Below, one piece after another: positions 19,916-31,066 of a stretch of DNA of 64,000 nt. The notes below the pieces were generated by a model. That model ran no database searches. It was not told the DNA's origin and worked only from the letters and a program-made list of their open reading frames with translations. Made by a program: the position numbers and the translations under genes. Source of the stretch: Pseudomonadota bacterium (GTDB lineage Bacteria; Desulfobacterota; Desulfobacteria; Desulfobacterales; JAHIVH01). Within the stretch, counting starts at the first letter, position 1. Each line of letters begins with the position of its first letter. The DNA is taken from positions 16,266 to 80,265 of the forward strand of contig JAHIVH010000120.1 in NCBI GenBank assembly GCA_018816735.1, read 5' to 3'.

Positions 19916-21877
19916 ATGAAACCGAATCATGTAACAATCAATCCATCAGCAACCAAGAACGAATCCCTTGAGATTAATGACGAACTCGTTAACGCCTATT
20001 CATTGGAAAAGTGGGCTCGCGATTTTAATCTGATGACCGCAGGTTATCGGGACCAACTGGATCCGGATGATATTCTAAATCCAGAGGTGCCAGTCAATTT
20101 GGTCACCATGGTTATTTTAGGGGAAGCCAAGGCCCGTGTTTTTAAGAGAAAAACAAAAGATCCGGGTGCATTGCATGTTCATATCGGCGGGGAAACCCGT
20201 CCCCATACCCAGGATTTTATCAAGCTATTGTCCCGCGTGTATGCGGCGAACGGTTTCTATGTGCACTTGCGGTCCATGATTTTAACGACGCCGATCTGGT
20301 ATTCCTCTTTCGGGGTTTTTTATGAAGACTTCCAAAGTGGCGATAATCTGACGGCCAGTCATTCCCAGTATTTTAAAGGGGGATGGAAGCCATTAGATTC
20401 ATTTGGGAAGCAACTTGTTGAAGAAGAATCGGACATTATAAAAGAGGTGAACCATATTGTTGAATCCAGGGCGACTATCCAGCTTGCCCCTATGTCGGAT
20501 GCAAAGATATTGCATGATTTTGATGTGGACGATGCCTATATCCGGTATCAAAAAACAGTTGTTGATGAACAATCGATCAATGAGATAAAAAAGGCCAGCA
20601 AGCAGGGATTCCGATGCTCAATCTGTACGGTTGGGGGATCGATGAAAAAAACATCGGAAAAACTGTTCCAGGGGTTTGGTATATCTACAGGCCCGGATGG
20701 CATCATTCAATACTTTCTTGACGATGAAGATTCCCAATATCACGGTATCGGCCAGATCAATGGCGAGAACTATGGTGTGGACCCGACCAAAAAGGAAATC
20801 TACCGCAATATCGGCGCCCAGGAAAAATTAATTAAAGGTGAGGCAGCGGTCATTTTTATATGGGATCCGGATGGCGATCGCTTTAATATGGTGACCACCG
20901 CATCAAAACGGAATATCGACAGATTTAAAAGCCTGGGTTTGGAAGTTGAACAGCAGGACAAAACAGATAAATGCATTGTTTATTTCACACCGAATCAAAT
21001 TTTTTTTATGTTGGTTGCCTACCGGATGAGTGCGTTAAAACGGGATGGCAGTATAGGGGCTTACGATTGGTTTATCGCCTCTTCGGTAACGACTTCCAGA
21101 GCATTGGATGAACTGGCCGAAAAGGAAAATTTCCCCATTGTGCACGTGCGTGTCGGTTTCAAACACTGGGGAACCTTTGCCCATTGGCTTGAAAGCAGGA
21201 AGGATGCGGATGAACCCTATATAACGGCCTTGGGAGATCGCGTGGCAATCGGGAAAAAACCCCGGTTAATTCTAATGTGCGAGGAGTCCGGTGGCGCTAT
21301 TTTCGGTGGTAATGAATTCCTGATGAATAAGTTGTCTTCAAATGCAATTATTGCAATGAGGGAGAAAGACGCATTCCAATTCGGGTTGTTATCCCTATCT
21401 CTGGGTGCCTTTCTATATAACTCGAGCCAGTCGTTTGCTGATTATTATTGTGACCTGATAGAAAAGTATAATATTCGAAATCGTTTTTTCAAACGATATG
21501 ATAAGCGTCTTTATGATGAAAGTTTGTCAGGTGCGGTTCGGGAGAACGCCAAAAAAATTGGAGAAGCAAAGCGGGACCGGATTATGAAATATTTTCATGA
21601 TTTGGCTGTAAACTATTCTTCACACATGGATTTGGATGAAGCTCGAAAAGAAATTCACGCCAAATGCCCCCCAAATAGTCGAAATCTCCCTTCTATCAAA
21701 AAAATTAGTCTTATTGGAAAGGGTGGCTTACTTGAAGGGACGTTTATTCAATTTGACACGTTCTGGCTGGTTATCCGGTCCTCCGGGACAGACGCAGTGT
21801 TAAGATATTATATGAACGGCGAAAATAAGGAAGAAATGGATTCTGTTCAAAACACGATAATGAATCTGGATATTTAA
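19916..21877 (+). CDS. Phosphoglucomutase/phosphomannomutase-like alpha-D-phosphohexomutase, divergent
   Basis: Metal loop IWDPDGDRFNMV, sugar loop CEESGGAIFGG, variant phosphoserine loop LTASHSQYFKGGWK. Confidence 0.82.
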   Translation: MKPNHVTINPSATKNESLEINDELVNAYSLEKWARDFNLMTAGYRDQLDPDDILNPEVPVNLVTMVILGEAKARVFKRKTKDPGALHVHIGGETRPHTQDFIKLLSRVYAANGFYVHLRSMILTTPIWYSSFGVFYEDFQSGDNLTASHSQYFKGGWKPLDSFGKQLVEEESDIIKEVNHIVESRATIQLAPMSDAKILHDFDVDDAYIRYQKTVVDEQSINEIKKASKQGFRCSICTVGGSMKKTSEKLFQGFGISTGPDGIIQYFLDDEDSQYHGIGQINGENYGVDPTKKEIYRNIGAQEKLIKGEAAVIFIWDPDGDRFNMVTTASKRNIDRFKSLGLEVEQQDKTDKCIVYFTPNQIFFMLVAYRMSALKRDGSIGAYDWFIASSVTTSRALDELAEKENFPIVHVRVGFKHWGTFAHWLESRKDADEPYITALGDRVAIGKKPRLILMCEESGGAIFGGNEFLMNKLSSNAIIAMREKDAFQFGLLSLSLGAFLYNSSQSFADYYCDLIEKYNIRNRFFKRYDKRLYDESLSGAVRENAKKIGEAKRDRIMKYFHDLAVNYSSHMDLDEARKEIHAKCPPNSRNLPSIKKISLIGKGGLLEGTFIQFDTFWLVIRSSGTDAVLRYYMNGENKEEMDSVQNTIMNLDI

Positions 21878-21905
21878 TATTGACCAATTTTAATAGGACT
21901 TCATT

Positions 21906-22709
21906 TTGCCCAAAACACTTATCATTACGCATCCGGGGTCTGCCCATTTTGATGAATTCTTTGCGATTTCGCTTATTATTGCCATTAATGACGATGTTGA
22001 ATTTCATATCGACAGAAGAGATCCTGCGCCGGATGAACTGAAGAATCCAACGGTATGGGTAGTGGATATCGGGGGCGAATATAATCCTCACCTGAAGAAT
22101 TTTGATCACCATCAGAACCTGGAAATCCCGGCAAGTTTCATGATTGTCGCAGACTTTCTTGGTGTCTCGTCAAAATTAAGCGTGCTTCCCTGGTGGGCGT
22201 ATAAGGACAGAATTGACCGGTTCGGGCCTATCCGCGTCGGCGAAGACATGGGGACGGGTAATCTGGTGGCTACATACAGTCCTTTTGAAGAATGGTATCT
22301 GGAATATTTTTCCAAACAACCGGACGCATGCAGGGACGTCATGAAGGCATTTGGGAAATGTATACTGGAAAAGGCAGATGAGCTTTCTTCCGGAATTAAT
22401 TACTGGAAAAACGCAAAAAGGATACAGGTGAAACAAAAGACATGCCTTCTGGGTGAGACCAATGATCTGACAGGCGCTGAGGAGTATTTGACACGTGTGG
22501 GCATTCCTTTTTCAATAACCGTTTCCCACGATAAACGGGGCGAGGGATGGACATTGAAACGATATCATGATGACCCGGAGGTCGATTTTTCAAAGGTTTC
22601 TGATCACAAAGATATCAAGTTCGCCCATAAGGGCGGATTCATTGCCAAAACCCGGACACGACTGGCGCTTGACAAAGTGATTGAAATTGTTGACCTGGCC
22701 GTCAGTTAA
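21906..22709 (+). CDS. MYG1/UPF0160-like (DHH-related) phosphoesterase family protein
   Basis: THPGSAHFDEFFAISL, VVDIGGEYNPHLKNFDHHQ metal-binding pattern. Confidence 0.72.
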   Translation: MPKTLIITHPGSAHFDEFFAISLIIAINDDVEFHIDRRDPAPDELKNPTVWVVDIGGEYNPHLKNFDHHQNLEIPASFMIVADFLGVSSKLSVLPWWAYKDRIDRFGPIRVGEDMGTGNLVATYSPFEEWYLEYFSKQPDACRDVMKAFGKCILEKADELSSGINYWKNAKRIQVKQKTCLLGETNDLTGAEEYLTRVGIPFSITVSHDKRGEGWTLKRYHDDPEVDFSKVSDHKDIKFAHKGGFIAKTRTRLALDKVIEIVDLAVS

Positions 22710-22869
22710 TCGCGTATTTTCGCCTTGAAGTTGTGCCAAAATAGTGTTTGACTCTGATTTCTCAATGAACATATAATTACAATAATTTTAGAGTTGAATG
22801 AAGAAGAAAGACACATCTGAAACAACCAATTAGACCATTTAAAACCATTTCATATTGCCGTCAGGAGAC

Positions 22870-23442
22870 ATGATTATGCCAAAGGAATTGCAGAGAAAAA
22901 TAAATCTTGAGCAATTTAAGCTTATCAGCTATGCAATTTCAACCTATGAAGATCTGAATGTGTTAAATGCTCATATTGTTGAAAGCATATGCCGGTCCTT
23001 CAATGTCAAGGGATGCAGTATCTTTTTGTTTGATGAACACGAAAAACAACTGTTTCGCGTCAGTTCATATGGCATCAGTGAAGACTATCTGCAGAAAGGC
23101 CCGATCTATGCGGCTGATGCTCTGGAGGAATTTAAAACTGGTCAGCCGGTTCTTTTTACCGACTTTCAACATGACCCAAGGGTTCAGTACCCGGAAGCAG
23201 CAGCAAAGGAGGGAATCGTGGCCATGCTGTCGGTCCCCATCCGATGCAAATCCCACGTTCTGGGCTTGCTGAAAATATATCATTCGGAAAAATGGATTCT
23301 ACATAGTGAAGATCTGGAGTCTATTCGAATTCTCGCCGATCATCTGGGTCTCGTGATCGAAAATAACGGACTTAGAAATTTTCTTGAAGAAGTAAAAATG
23401 GCCATGAGAAGCCTTCCCAAGCGTCTTTCCCAAGGGCTTTAG
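22870..23442 (+). CDS. GAF domain protein
   Basis: NVKGCSIFLFDEHEKQLFRVSSYGIS, AMLSVPIRCKSHVLGLLKIYHSEK. Confidence 0.85.
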   Translation: MIMPKELQRKINLEQFKLISYAISTYEDLNVLNAHIVESICRSFNVKGCSIFLFDEHEKQLFRVSSYGISEDYLQKGPIYAADALEEFKTGQPVLFTDFQHDPRVQYPEAAAKEGIVAMLSVPIRCKSHVLGLLKIYHSEKWILHSEDLESIRILADHLGLVIENNGLRNFLEEVKMAMRSLPKRLSQGL

Positions 23443-23445
23443 TTT

Positions 23446-24360
23446 ATGCCAGGAAGAGTCGTTACAGATACATCTGATTTTTTTTCTATTGATTATGGTG
23501 ATGAGCTTAAGATCGGCAAAAAACGGTTCAGAATTATCGGGCATGCCAAGGAAAAACGATTTGGGGTGGAAGACCCTAAATTTTGGGTAAAAAGAGTGAT
23601 TGATCTCGATACCAATCAAAGCAAGATCGTCAAGCTGGTTTTTTATGAAAAATTTGTAACCAACCTGGGCGGTGTAAAGATAAACTGTTTCAGGAATCCT
23701 GATAAAGAAGGGAAAATTATCAAACTGGTAAAAAATCATCCCTATTTTATGCAGGGTGAGGAATACAGGGATGAAAAGTTAAATAATATCAGAGTGCTGG
23801 ATGTTGTGAGAGGTCATGATTTTTATGAGTACCTGGAAGGCCTTGAGATGGATTATCAGACATATTATCATACGAAGCTTTCCAATATTCTGAAACATTT
23901 GGTGAAAGCATTTGAGGCCATCCGGTTTCTGCATATTCATGGTTTCAGACATGGGGATATCAGGAATGATCACCTGATCATTCAAAATGAAACCGGAAAT
24001 TATGTGTGGATCGATTTTGATTATGATTACGAAGCACCGGAAAATCCCTTTGGGCTCGATCTTTTTGGCATGGGGAATATCTTGCTTTATTCAATTGGTA
24101 AAGGCTTCCATGTGATTTACGATATTGAAAGAAACCCGGACGTTTATGGTGATCTCGTCACAAGGCTGAAGCAGAGTGACATGTCGATTCTGGATAAAAG
24201 CAGGGTCATGAATCTTAGAAAAGTGTATCCATCCATTCCCAAAAAACTGAATGATATTCTGATGCATTTTTCGCGGGCAACCGATATTTATTATGAAAGT
24301 GCAGAGGAAATCATAGAAGATATCAACAGGTGCCTGTATTTGTGTTTCGACGAATTTTAA
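23446..24360 (+). CDS. Atypical protein kinase-like protein
   Basis: Kinase-like catalytic loop HGFRHGDIRNDHLII and metal motif WIDFDYDY; no clear glycine-rich loop. Confidence 0.75.
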   Translation: MPGRVVTDTSDFFSIDYGDELKIGKKRFRIIGHAKEKRFGVEDPKFWVKRVIDLDTNQSKIVKLVFYEKFVTNLGGVKINCFRNPDKEGKIIKLVKNHPYFMQGEEYRDEKLNNIRVLDVVRGHDFYEYLEGLEMDYQTYYHTKLSNILKHLVKAFEAIRFLHIHGFRHGDIRNDHLIIQNETGNYVWIDFDYDYEAPENPFGLDLFGMGNILLYSIGKGFHVIYDIERNPDVYGDLVTRLKQSDMSILDKSRVMNLRKVYPSIPKKLNDILMHFSRATDIYYESAEEIIEDINRCLYLCFDEF

Positions 24361-24448
24361 ATGGAAGTGGTTTTAATTTTAATTGTTTTTTCTTCAGGCT
24401 TTTTAGCATGTCCTATAAGAGAAAGAATACGCCTGGGAGGTATTTATT

Positions 24449-24895
24449 TTGAAGAATTCAATTATGATTGCGCTGAATGACTCATTAAGCTCAAGGGCTG
24501 TGATCGACTATATCTGCAATTTATCCCTGCGGCCGGAGGATGTCAGATTTACGCTTTTGCATATTTACCGGGAACCTTCTTCAGGTGAAGAACTGATGGG
24601 CCAAAAATATATGCGGAAGTTGCCTCTGAAATATCTGTCGATGCTTTCAAGTGTCAAGGAAAAGCTGGTTCAGGCAGGCTTTTTAAAGGACAATATTGAA
24701 GTGGCTTTAATTACAGATCCGTATGCCACCGTTGCAGACGGCATCATCGATCAGTTTAAGAAAAAGGATTACAGCATGGTGGTCGTGGGACGGAAAAGGA
24801 TGTCAAAAGCCGAGGAATTCGTCATGGGGGATGCGAGCATCAAGCTTGTAAGGGCGCTTGAAAGAACGGCCGTTATGGTGGTAAAGTTGAAATAA
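24449..24895 (+). CDS. Universal stress protein (UspA family)
   Basis: IMIALNDSLSSRAVIDYI, MVVVGRKRMSKAEEFVMGDASIKLVRALERTAVMVVK. Confidence 0.88.
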   Translation: MKNSIMIALNDSLSSRAVIDYICNLSLRPEDVRFTLLHIYREPSSGEELMGQKYMRKLPLKYLSMLSSVKEKLVQAGFLKDNIEVALITDPYATVADGIIDQFKKKDYSMVVVGRKRMSKAEEFVMGDASIKLVRALERTAVMVVKLK

Positions 24896-25053
24896 AAATA
24901 AAACATGGCATGGGAAAGAAACATTGCTTTTTACCAAACCGGTATTAGAATAAGCCGTTTGAATCCTGTATCACTTGTGGTTATTTTTTTATTTTGTACA
25001 TGCAATTTATTTATTTTATAAGTAAATATACTTAATACACTTTTTAAGGCTAA

Positions 25054-25410
<357 letters not shown>

Positions 25411-25446
25411 ACAGCGCGTATTTTTACTTCATCCAGGGTTTTTAAT

Positions 25447-26313
25447 TTGAGGCACGAGAACAATCCATTTGTCAGTGTGATTATCCCCACATACAATCGG
25501 GGATGGATTCTTAAAGACGCAGTTGATTCGGTTCTTTCACAGGATTATCCTCATTTTGAACTGATCGTTGTGGATGATGGGTCAACTGATGATACAAAAG
25601 ACATTCTAAACACATATGGTGCTGACATTCAGGTCCTCCGGCAATCAAACACCGGCGTCAGTGCTGCACGAAACAGAGGCATCCGGCATGCTTCAGGCGA
25701 GCTTGTCGCCTTTCTCGATTCTGATGACTCCTGGTTCAAGCGGAAATTATCGGATCAGGTTTCTTTTTTTAATCAAAATCCGGAAGCCCTTATCTGCCAG
25801 ACAGAAGAGATCTGGATCAGAAACGGCAAACGGGTGAATCCCCGAAAAATTCATAAAAAATTATCCGGCATAATATTTGAGCCTTCGCTTCATCTTTGCC
25901 TGGTCAGCCCATCTGCCGTGATGATGCGGCGCGAGTTTTTCGATAGAATCGGTTATTTTGATGAAACGCTTCCTGCCTGTGAGGACTATGATTTATGGTT
26001 ACGTGCGAGTGCCTCATACCCTGTCTATCTGATTGATGAGCCGTTGATTTCAAAACGGGGCGGGCATCCGGATCAGTTGTCAAAAGGTTGGGGGCTTGAT
26101 AAATACCGGATACTGTCCTTGAAAAAAATTATTGAAAGCGGTCTGCTTTCAGACGACCAGAAGAAAGCTGCTTTGCGAGTAATGAAAGAGAAAATTACGA
26201 TTTACGCCCAGGGGTGTCTCAAGCGGGGGAAGGCAGAGGAGGCTTCCGAGTACATGAAACTATATTCTGACAAAATCGAAACATGTATCATTGCCTATAG
26301 AGAGGTGACATGA
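25447..26313 (+). CDS. Glycosyltransferase family 2
   Basis: VSVIIPTYNRGWILKDAVDSVLSQDY, VDDGSTDDT, FLDSDDSW. Confidence 0.94.
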   Translation: MRHENNPFVSVIIPTYNRGWILKDAVDSVLSQDYPHFELIVVDDGSTDDTKDILNTYGADIQVLRQSNTGVSAARNRGIRHASGELVAFLDSDDSWFKRKLSDQVSFFNQNPEALICQTEEIWIRNGKRVNPRKIHKKLSGIIFEPSLHLCLVSPSAVMMRREFFDRIGYFDETLPACEDYDLWLRASASYPVYLIDEPLISKRGGHPDQLSKGWGLDKYRILSLKKIIESGLLSDDQKKAALRVMKEKITIYAQGCLKRGKAEEASEYMKLYSDKIETCIIAYREVT

Positions 26314-27131
26314 AAGAATTGAAAGGAAAAGTTGCAGCCGTAACAGGGGCGGGATCGGGAATCGGAAGAGCGCTTGCGGAAAATCTGGCAGGAGAAGGGT
26401 GCCATTTGGCGTTGTCGGATATAGACGAAAAGGGCCTTATAGAAACCGTGGGTATGCTTGAGAAATATCATGTGAAAGTGACCCGTCATATTGTGGATGT
26501 ATCTGACAGGGAAAAAATGGATAGATATGCAGCAGACGCCGCATCTGCTCATGGCCAGGTCGATATGATCATCAATAATGCCGGCGTTACAATTGTGACA
26601 TCTGTTCCCGGGGTTTCCTACGACGATTTTGAATGGCTTATGAATATCAATTTCTGGGGAGTCGTCTATGGTACCAAAGCATTTCTGCCTTACCTTCAGA
26701 AACAGCCTGAAGGCCATGTCGTCAATATTTCCAGTATCAATGGCATACTCACCTGGCCAAATCACAGCCCATACTGTTCGGCCAAATTCGCCGTCAAAGG
26801 CTTTACAGAAGTCCTGCTTCAGGAAATGGACGGCACGTCTGTTCGTGTTTCATGCGTTCATCCTGGCGGTATAAAAACCAATATTGCCAGGAATTCACGT
26901 TTCTATGAAAGTGCCAATAAAGAACTGGATAAGGATGGTACGGTTAAACTTTTTGATAAACTGGCCATGACAACGGCTGACAAGGCTGCCCAAATTATCA
27001 TTCAGGGGATCAAGAAAAACAAACGCCGCATTATGGTCGGCATGGACGCCAAAATCATGGACTGGCTGACACGGCTTTTCCCTCTTGCCACTGTAAAACT
27101 CATGGGGATTGTCACTAAAAAAGCGAAGTAG
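26310..27131 (+). CDS. Short-chain dehydrogenase/reductase
   Basis: VTGAGSGIGRALA, NNAGVT, active site SPYCSAKFAVKG; overlaps upstream ORF by 4 nt. Confidence 0.94.
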   Translation: MKELKGKVAAVTGAGSGIGRALAENLAGEGCHLALSDIDEKGLIETVGMLEKYHVKVTRHIVDVSDREKMDRYAADAASAHGQVDMIINNAGVTIVTSVPGVSYDDFEWLMNINFWGVVYGTKAFLPYLQKQPEGHVVNISSINGILTWPNHSPYCSAKFAVKGFTEVLLQEMDGTSVRVSCVHPGGIKTNIARNSRFYESANKELDKDGTVKLFDKLAMTTADKAAQIIIQGIKKNKRRIMVGMDAKIMDWLTRLFPLATVKLMGIVTKKAK

Positions 27132-27174
27132 AGTGAATTCTAAACAAATGTAAAATTCTGTAAGGATAAGAATA

Positions 27175-28161
27175 ATGAAGACATCAATTCTGACATTATG
27201 CTGCTTTCTGTTTCCTGTTATCGGATCTTCCATTCATGCAGAACCACTGCCAGGGATTTCCATTCGTGCGTATTCTCCATTGAACGGGGCGATAGTATTC
27301 GAAGCTCAGAAAAATGGCATACAGCAGGCTGACGTGGATATTTTTGTAGATGAATCGTTTGTCGGAAAGACAGATGGGACAGGCCAGTTAAGATCCGAGT
27401 GGCTTGCAGCAGGAGACCATGCATGGCAGGCGAGCCATGAAGGCAACAAAGCAGCAGAAGGTCAGTTTACGGTCAAAGAAACGGTGGATATCGTATTTGA
27501 AGATAGAGGCGCTATAATGAATGGTGAAATGAATCGAAACAATCTTCAGGTACGCCCCCTTATAGAAACGTGGACGGGATTTTTTTCCGTCAGAAACACC
27601 GGTACAACCGCCATAGATCATTTTTCCGTGAGTTTTATATGTCCCATGAGAAACGAAAAATCGATGACCGTAAAACTGGTGTCTCCCCCCATTCCATCAT
27701 GGTTATGGAAGCCGTTTATGGGAAGTATGCTGGATGCCTGCAAACGTCGCATGGTTGTCAATGTTCAAGATAAGAAAGTGACCATGAAAGACGCCTTTTC
27801 CGATATACCTATCACCGTAATAGATATAAATAGCACAAAGCCATTGGGAGAAAATGGACTATTGCCCGGAGCTGTAATAACAGTCCAGTATACAGAACCC
27901 TATCAAAATTGCATTGACGGGTTTGTGAGAAGTATCGGAAAGGAATTGAACATTGAGATAGACCGGGAAGTCGTAGACCCTGAAAACAATATCATGCAAA
28001 TCATTATGCGGGAGTATAAATTCGGGCCGATGGTCTTTAAAAAAATCAAGGCCAATGCGATTTTCAAGGGATTTGGAAAAGAAGGTACCTGTACGTTAGG
28101 CCTTTCTATCGATGATACGGTATACGACCAGGTACCTTGGGTTGCTTTTGAATGGCTGTAA
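27175..28161 (+). CDS. Hypothetical secreted protein
   Basis: N-terminal signal peptide (LTLCCFLFPVIGSSIHAEP); no family recognised. Confidence 0.65.
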   Translation: MKTSILTLCCFLFPVIGSSIHAEPLPGISIRAYSPLNGAIVFEAQKNGIQQADVDIFVDESFVGKTDGTGQLRSEWLAAGDHAWQASHEGNKAAEGQFTVKETVDIVFEDRGAIMNGEMNRNNLQVRPLIETWTGFFSVRNTGTTAIDHFSVSFICPMRNEKSMTVKLVSPPIPSWLWKPFMGSMLDACKRRMVVNVQDKKVTMKDAFSDIPITVIDINSTKPLGENGLLPGAVITVQYTEPYQNCIDGFVRSIGKELNIEIDREVVDPENNIMQIIMREYKFGPMVFKKIKANAIFKGFGKEGTCTLGLSIDDTVYDQVPWVAFEWL

Positions 28162-28210
28162 AATGGTTCTTGGGTTTAATGTTTTGTTGAATATTGATCA
28201 AGGGTCGATT

Positions 28211-29008
28211 TTAATTTCCTTTAAATTCCGGTTTCCGTTTCTGGAAAAAGGCGCCGATACCTTCCATAAAATCCTGGGTACCAACTGACAGCATGAATTG
28301 ATCCGCATCCATATGCATCACAGCCTGATCGGTCAAAGAGGCAATGGCATTGACACTTTTCTTCACCATCTGGGCGGCAATGGGGGGTTTTTCCGCATAG
28401 GCCTTCGCCATTTCTTTTGCTTTTGCGATTAACTCTTCTTTGAGGGCAACTTCATCCAGAAATCCCCAGGAAAGAAGGGTTTCCGCGTTTTCTTTCTGAG
28501 CCAGAATAATCATACGTTTTGCCCGGGCAGCTCCTATCAGGTTCACGCACATGGGCAGGGCTCTCCAGCTCAGATTCATTCCCAGCCCCACTTCCGGATA
28601 GCCTATCCGGCAATCGTCCGCCCCAATCCGGAAATCGCAGGCTGCGGCGATGCAGGCCCCGCCACCCAAAGCAAACCCATTGACGGCAGCGATGGTAATC
28701 TGGCTCATTTCGTAGATTTCCCGAATCATTTTAGGCCCGAGATCAAGTTGCCGCAATTTTTTTAACATGGAGGCGCCCATCATGCTGCTGCTCTGGTTGG
28801 AATCGGCCAAATCAACCCCGCAACTGAAATTTTTCCCTTTGCCTGTAAAAATAACGACCCGCGATACCTCATCCTCCTGAAATTCTCTAACCGCCTGGAT
28901 GATTTCCTTCATTAAATCGATGCTTAGCGTATTCAGTTTTTCCGGTCGATTCAGGGAAACGGTTGCTACATGTTCATCACGTTCTACGGTCAAATAGGTA
29001 TAGCGCAT
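28211..29008 (-). CDS. Enoyl-CoA hydratase/isomerase family protein
   Basis: VATVSLNRPEKLNTLS, FSCGVDL, AAVNGFALGGGACIAAACDFRIG. Confidence 0.94.
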   Translation of the reverse strand: MRYTYLTVERDEHVATVSLNRPEKLNTLSIDLMKEIIQAVREFQEDEVSRVVIFTGKGKNFSCGVDLADSNQSSSMMGASMLKKLRQLDLGPKMIREIYEMSQITIAAVNGFALGGGACIAAACDFRIGADDCRIGYPEVGLGMNLSWRALPMCVNLIGAARAKRMIILAQKENAETLLSWGFLDEVALKEELIAKAKEMAKAYAEKPPIAAQMVKKSVNAIASLTDQAVMHMDADQFMLSVGTQDFMEGIGAFFQKRKPEFKGN

Positions 29009-29089
29009 GTGTCTCTCCTTGTAAAATGAATGAATTTGATCAATAACAATTACACTGTATCGTACCTGTTTCCAAGGCCTTCATGTCTT

Positions 29090-31066
29090 TCAGGCACTGG
29101 TCGGGTCAGACGGTTTTGAGAGCTCATGAAACAATGCCAGCTGTTCTTTTTTCCCTAAGACCCCTATAATATCATCTTTGGCTAGCACGAAGTCCGGTGC
29201 CGGATTAGTAAATAGCGTTCCATTCCGCAAAATACCGGCAACTGTGACGCCGGTCTTGCTTCGAATTTTTAATTTTTCAATTGTTTTTTCAACCATCGGG
29301 CTGTTCTGAGGTATCGCCACCCAGGTCAGTCCAAATAAACGGGAGGCATTCTGCAATTGGGTAATGGATGTGTATTCTGCATGCAGGTCATATAATGGCC
29401 GGTAGAGTTCATGTCTGACTTCGTCCGTAAACTGCTGGATTCTGTCTGCCGGAAAGTCGAGGTGAAGAAGGGCCTGACGGGTGAATTCCAGGCTTGCTTC
29501 GAATTCCGGCTGCACGATATGATATACACCGCTATCCTGAAATTCCTTCATCTGATCGAGTGATTGTGCACGTGTCACCACGTGGAGGTCGGGCCTTATT
29601 TTTTTAGCCAACGAAACAATTGCCTTTGAAACGATGAATGCAGGTGTCGTGGATAGAAGGAGTTTAGACTTTTTTATTTCTGCTGCCTCCAGAATGATTT
29701 GTTGGCTCGCATCGCCATAAATGATGGGAAAACCAAAGGTTTTTAACTGCTCAATCCGTCTGCCATCAAACTCAAGAATGACAAAGGACACTCCGATTCG
29801 TTGCAAAACATCTGCAATGTGCTTCCCGATCCTGCCGCCACCGGCAATAATCAGATGATCTTTTAACCCATCTTCGGGAAGGTTGATCGTTTGCAGGGTA
29901 AACGGCTTTCGCCACCTGTTGCGAAGCGCATATAAAGGTGTTGTCAATCCGGAAATAAACGGGGTAAAAAACATAGTGATAACGGTTGTGGTAAGAATTA
30001 AGGAATAAAAATCCATTGAAATCGATTGGGTGCTGATGCCAACCCGCGCCAGAACAAATGAAAATTCCCCTACCTGTGAGAGTCCCAATGCGGTTGCAAG
30101 GGGTATGACATTGCCATAGCCGAACGATTTGCTTAAAAACCCGAATATGATTCCTTTGCCGGTCATGATGATCAGAACCAGCAGTAAAACGGTTTTGAAA
30201 TGAGATATCAGATAGTGAGGGTCAAACAGCATGCCGACCGATGTAAAAAAAAGAAGGCTGAAGATATCCCTTAAGGGGATGATGTCACTCAATGCCTGAT
30301 ACCCATAATCGGACTCGCTTAACAGCATTCCTGCCACAAATGCGCCAAACGCAAACGAAAGTCCAAATAGATAGGTTCCATAACCGATGCCCAGTCCCAT
30401 TGCTGTCGTTGCCAGTAAAAAAAGTTCCCTTGAATTCCAGTTGGCGATGTGTTTCATGATCAGTGGTATCAGACGGGTACCACCCAAAATCATTACCAAA
30501 AGAAAAAGAAAGGCCTTGACAATCGCAATGCCCAATAACGGCAGTCCTGCTTTGGGATTGTTTAACTGGGGCAGGATAATCATCATGGGTACGATGGCCA
30601 AATCCTGGACTATCAGCATGCCGATCATGACCCTGCTTGATAATGTGCCGATCCGCCCCTGATTTTCAAGTGTTTTAAGTAAAACCATTGTGCTGGACAG
30701 TGATATCAGGACACCAAACCAGATTGAGCTTATCCATGGCCAGCCAAACAACTGACCCACCGAGAATCCAAAAAGGATGGTTACGACAATCTGGATAGGG
30801 GTGCCGATCAGGGCAATGTTTCTGACCGGTTTTAATTCCTTGAAAGAAAATTCCAGCCCCAGGGCGAACAATAAAAGCGCAATTCCTATTTCAGCCAGCA
30901 TTTCGATTTCATGAATGCTTGAAACAGTAATGCCTCCCGTATAAGGGCCAACCGCTATGCCTGCCAGAATATATCCTAAAATCAGCGGTTGTTTGAGTCG
31001 TTGTGCAATCAAACCGCCTATAAACGCGGCCATCACAATGATAATGATATCACCGGCAATTCCCAT
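29090..31066 (-). CDS. Monovalent cation:proton antiporter-2 family protein with TrkA-N and TrkA-C domains (YbaL/KefB-like)
   Basis: [30 protein letters not shown], Trk[29 protein letters not shown]...GDAS, TrkA-C-like C-terminus. Confidence 0.93.
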   Translation of the reverse strand: MGIAGDIIIIVMAAFIGGLIAQRLKQPLILGYILAGIAVGPYTGGITVSSIHEIEMLAEIGIALLLFALGLEFSFKELKPVRNIALIGTPIQIVVTILFGFSVGQLFGWPWISSIWFGVLISLSSTMVLLKTLENQGRIGTLSSRVMIGMLIVQDLAIVPMMIILPQLNNPKAGLPLLGIAIVKAFLFLLVMILGGTRLIPLIMKHIANWNSRELFLLATTAMGLGIGYGTYLFGLSFAFGAFVAGMLLSESDYGYQALSDIIPLRDIFSLLFFTSVGMLFDPHYLISHFKTVLLLVLIIMTGKGIIFGFLSKSFGYGNVIPLATALGLSQVGEFSFVLARVGISTQSISMDFYSLILTTTVITMFFTPFISGLTTPLYALRNRWRKPFTLQTINLPEDGLKDHLIIAGGGRIGKHIADVLQRIGVSFVILEFDGRRIEQLKTFGFPIIYGDASQQIILEAAEIKKSKLLLSTTPAFIVSKAIVSLAKKIRPDLHVVTRAQSLDQMKEFQDSGVYHIVQPEFEASLEFTRQALLHLDFPADRIQQFTDEVRHELYRPLYDLHAEYTSITQLQNASRLFGLTWVAIPQNSPMVEKTIEKLKIRSKTGVTVAGILRNGTLFTNPAPDFVLAKDDIIGVLGKKEQLALFHELSKPSDPTSA

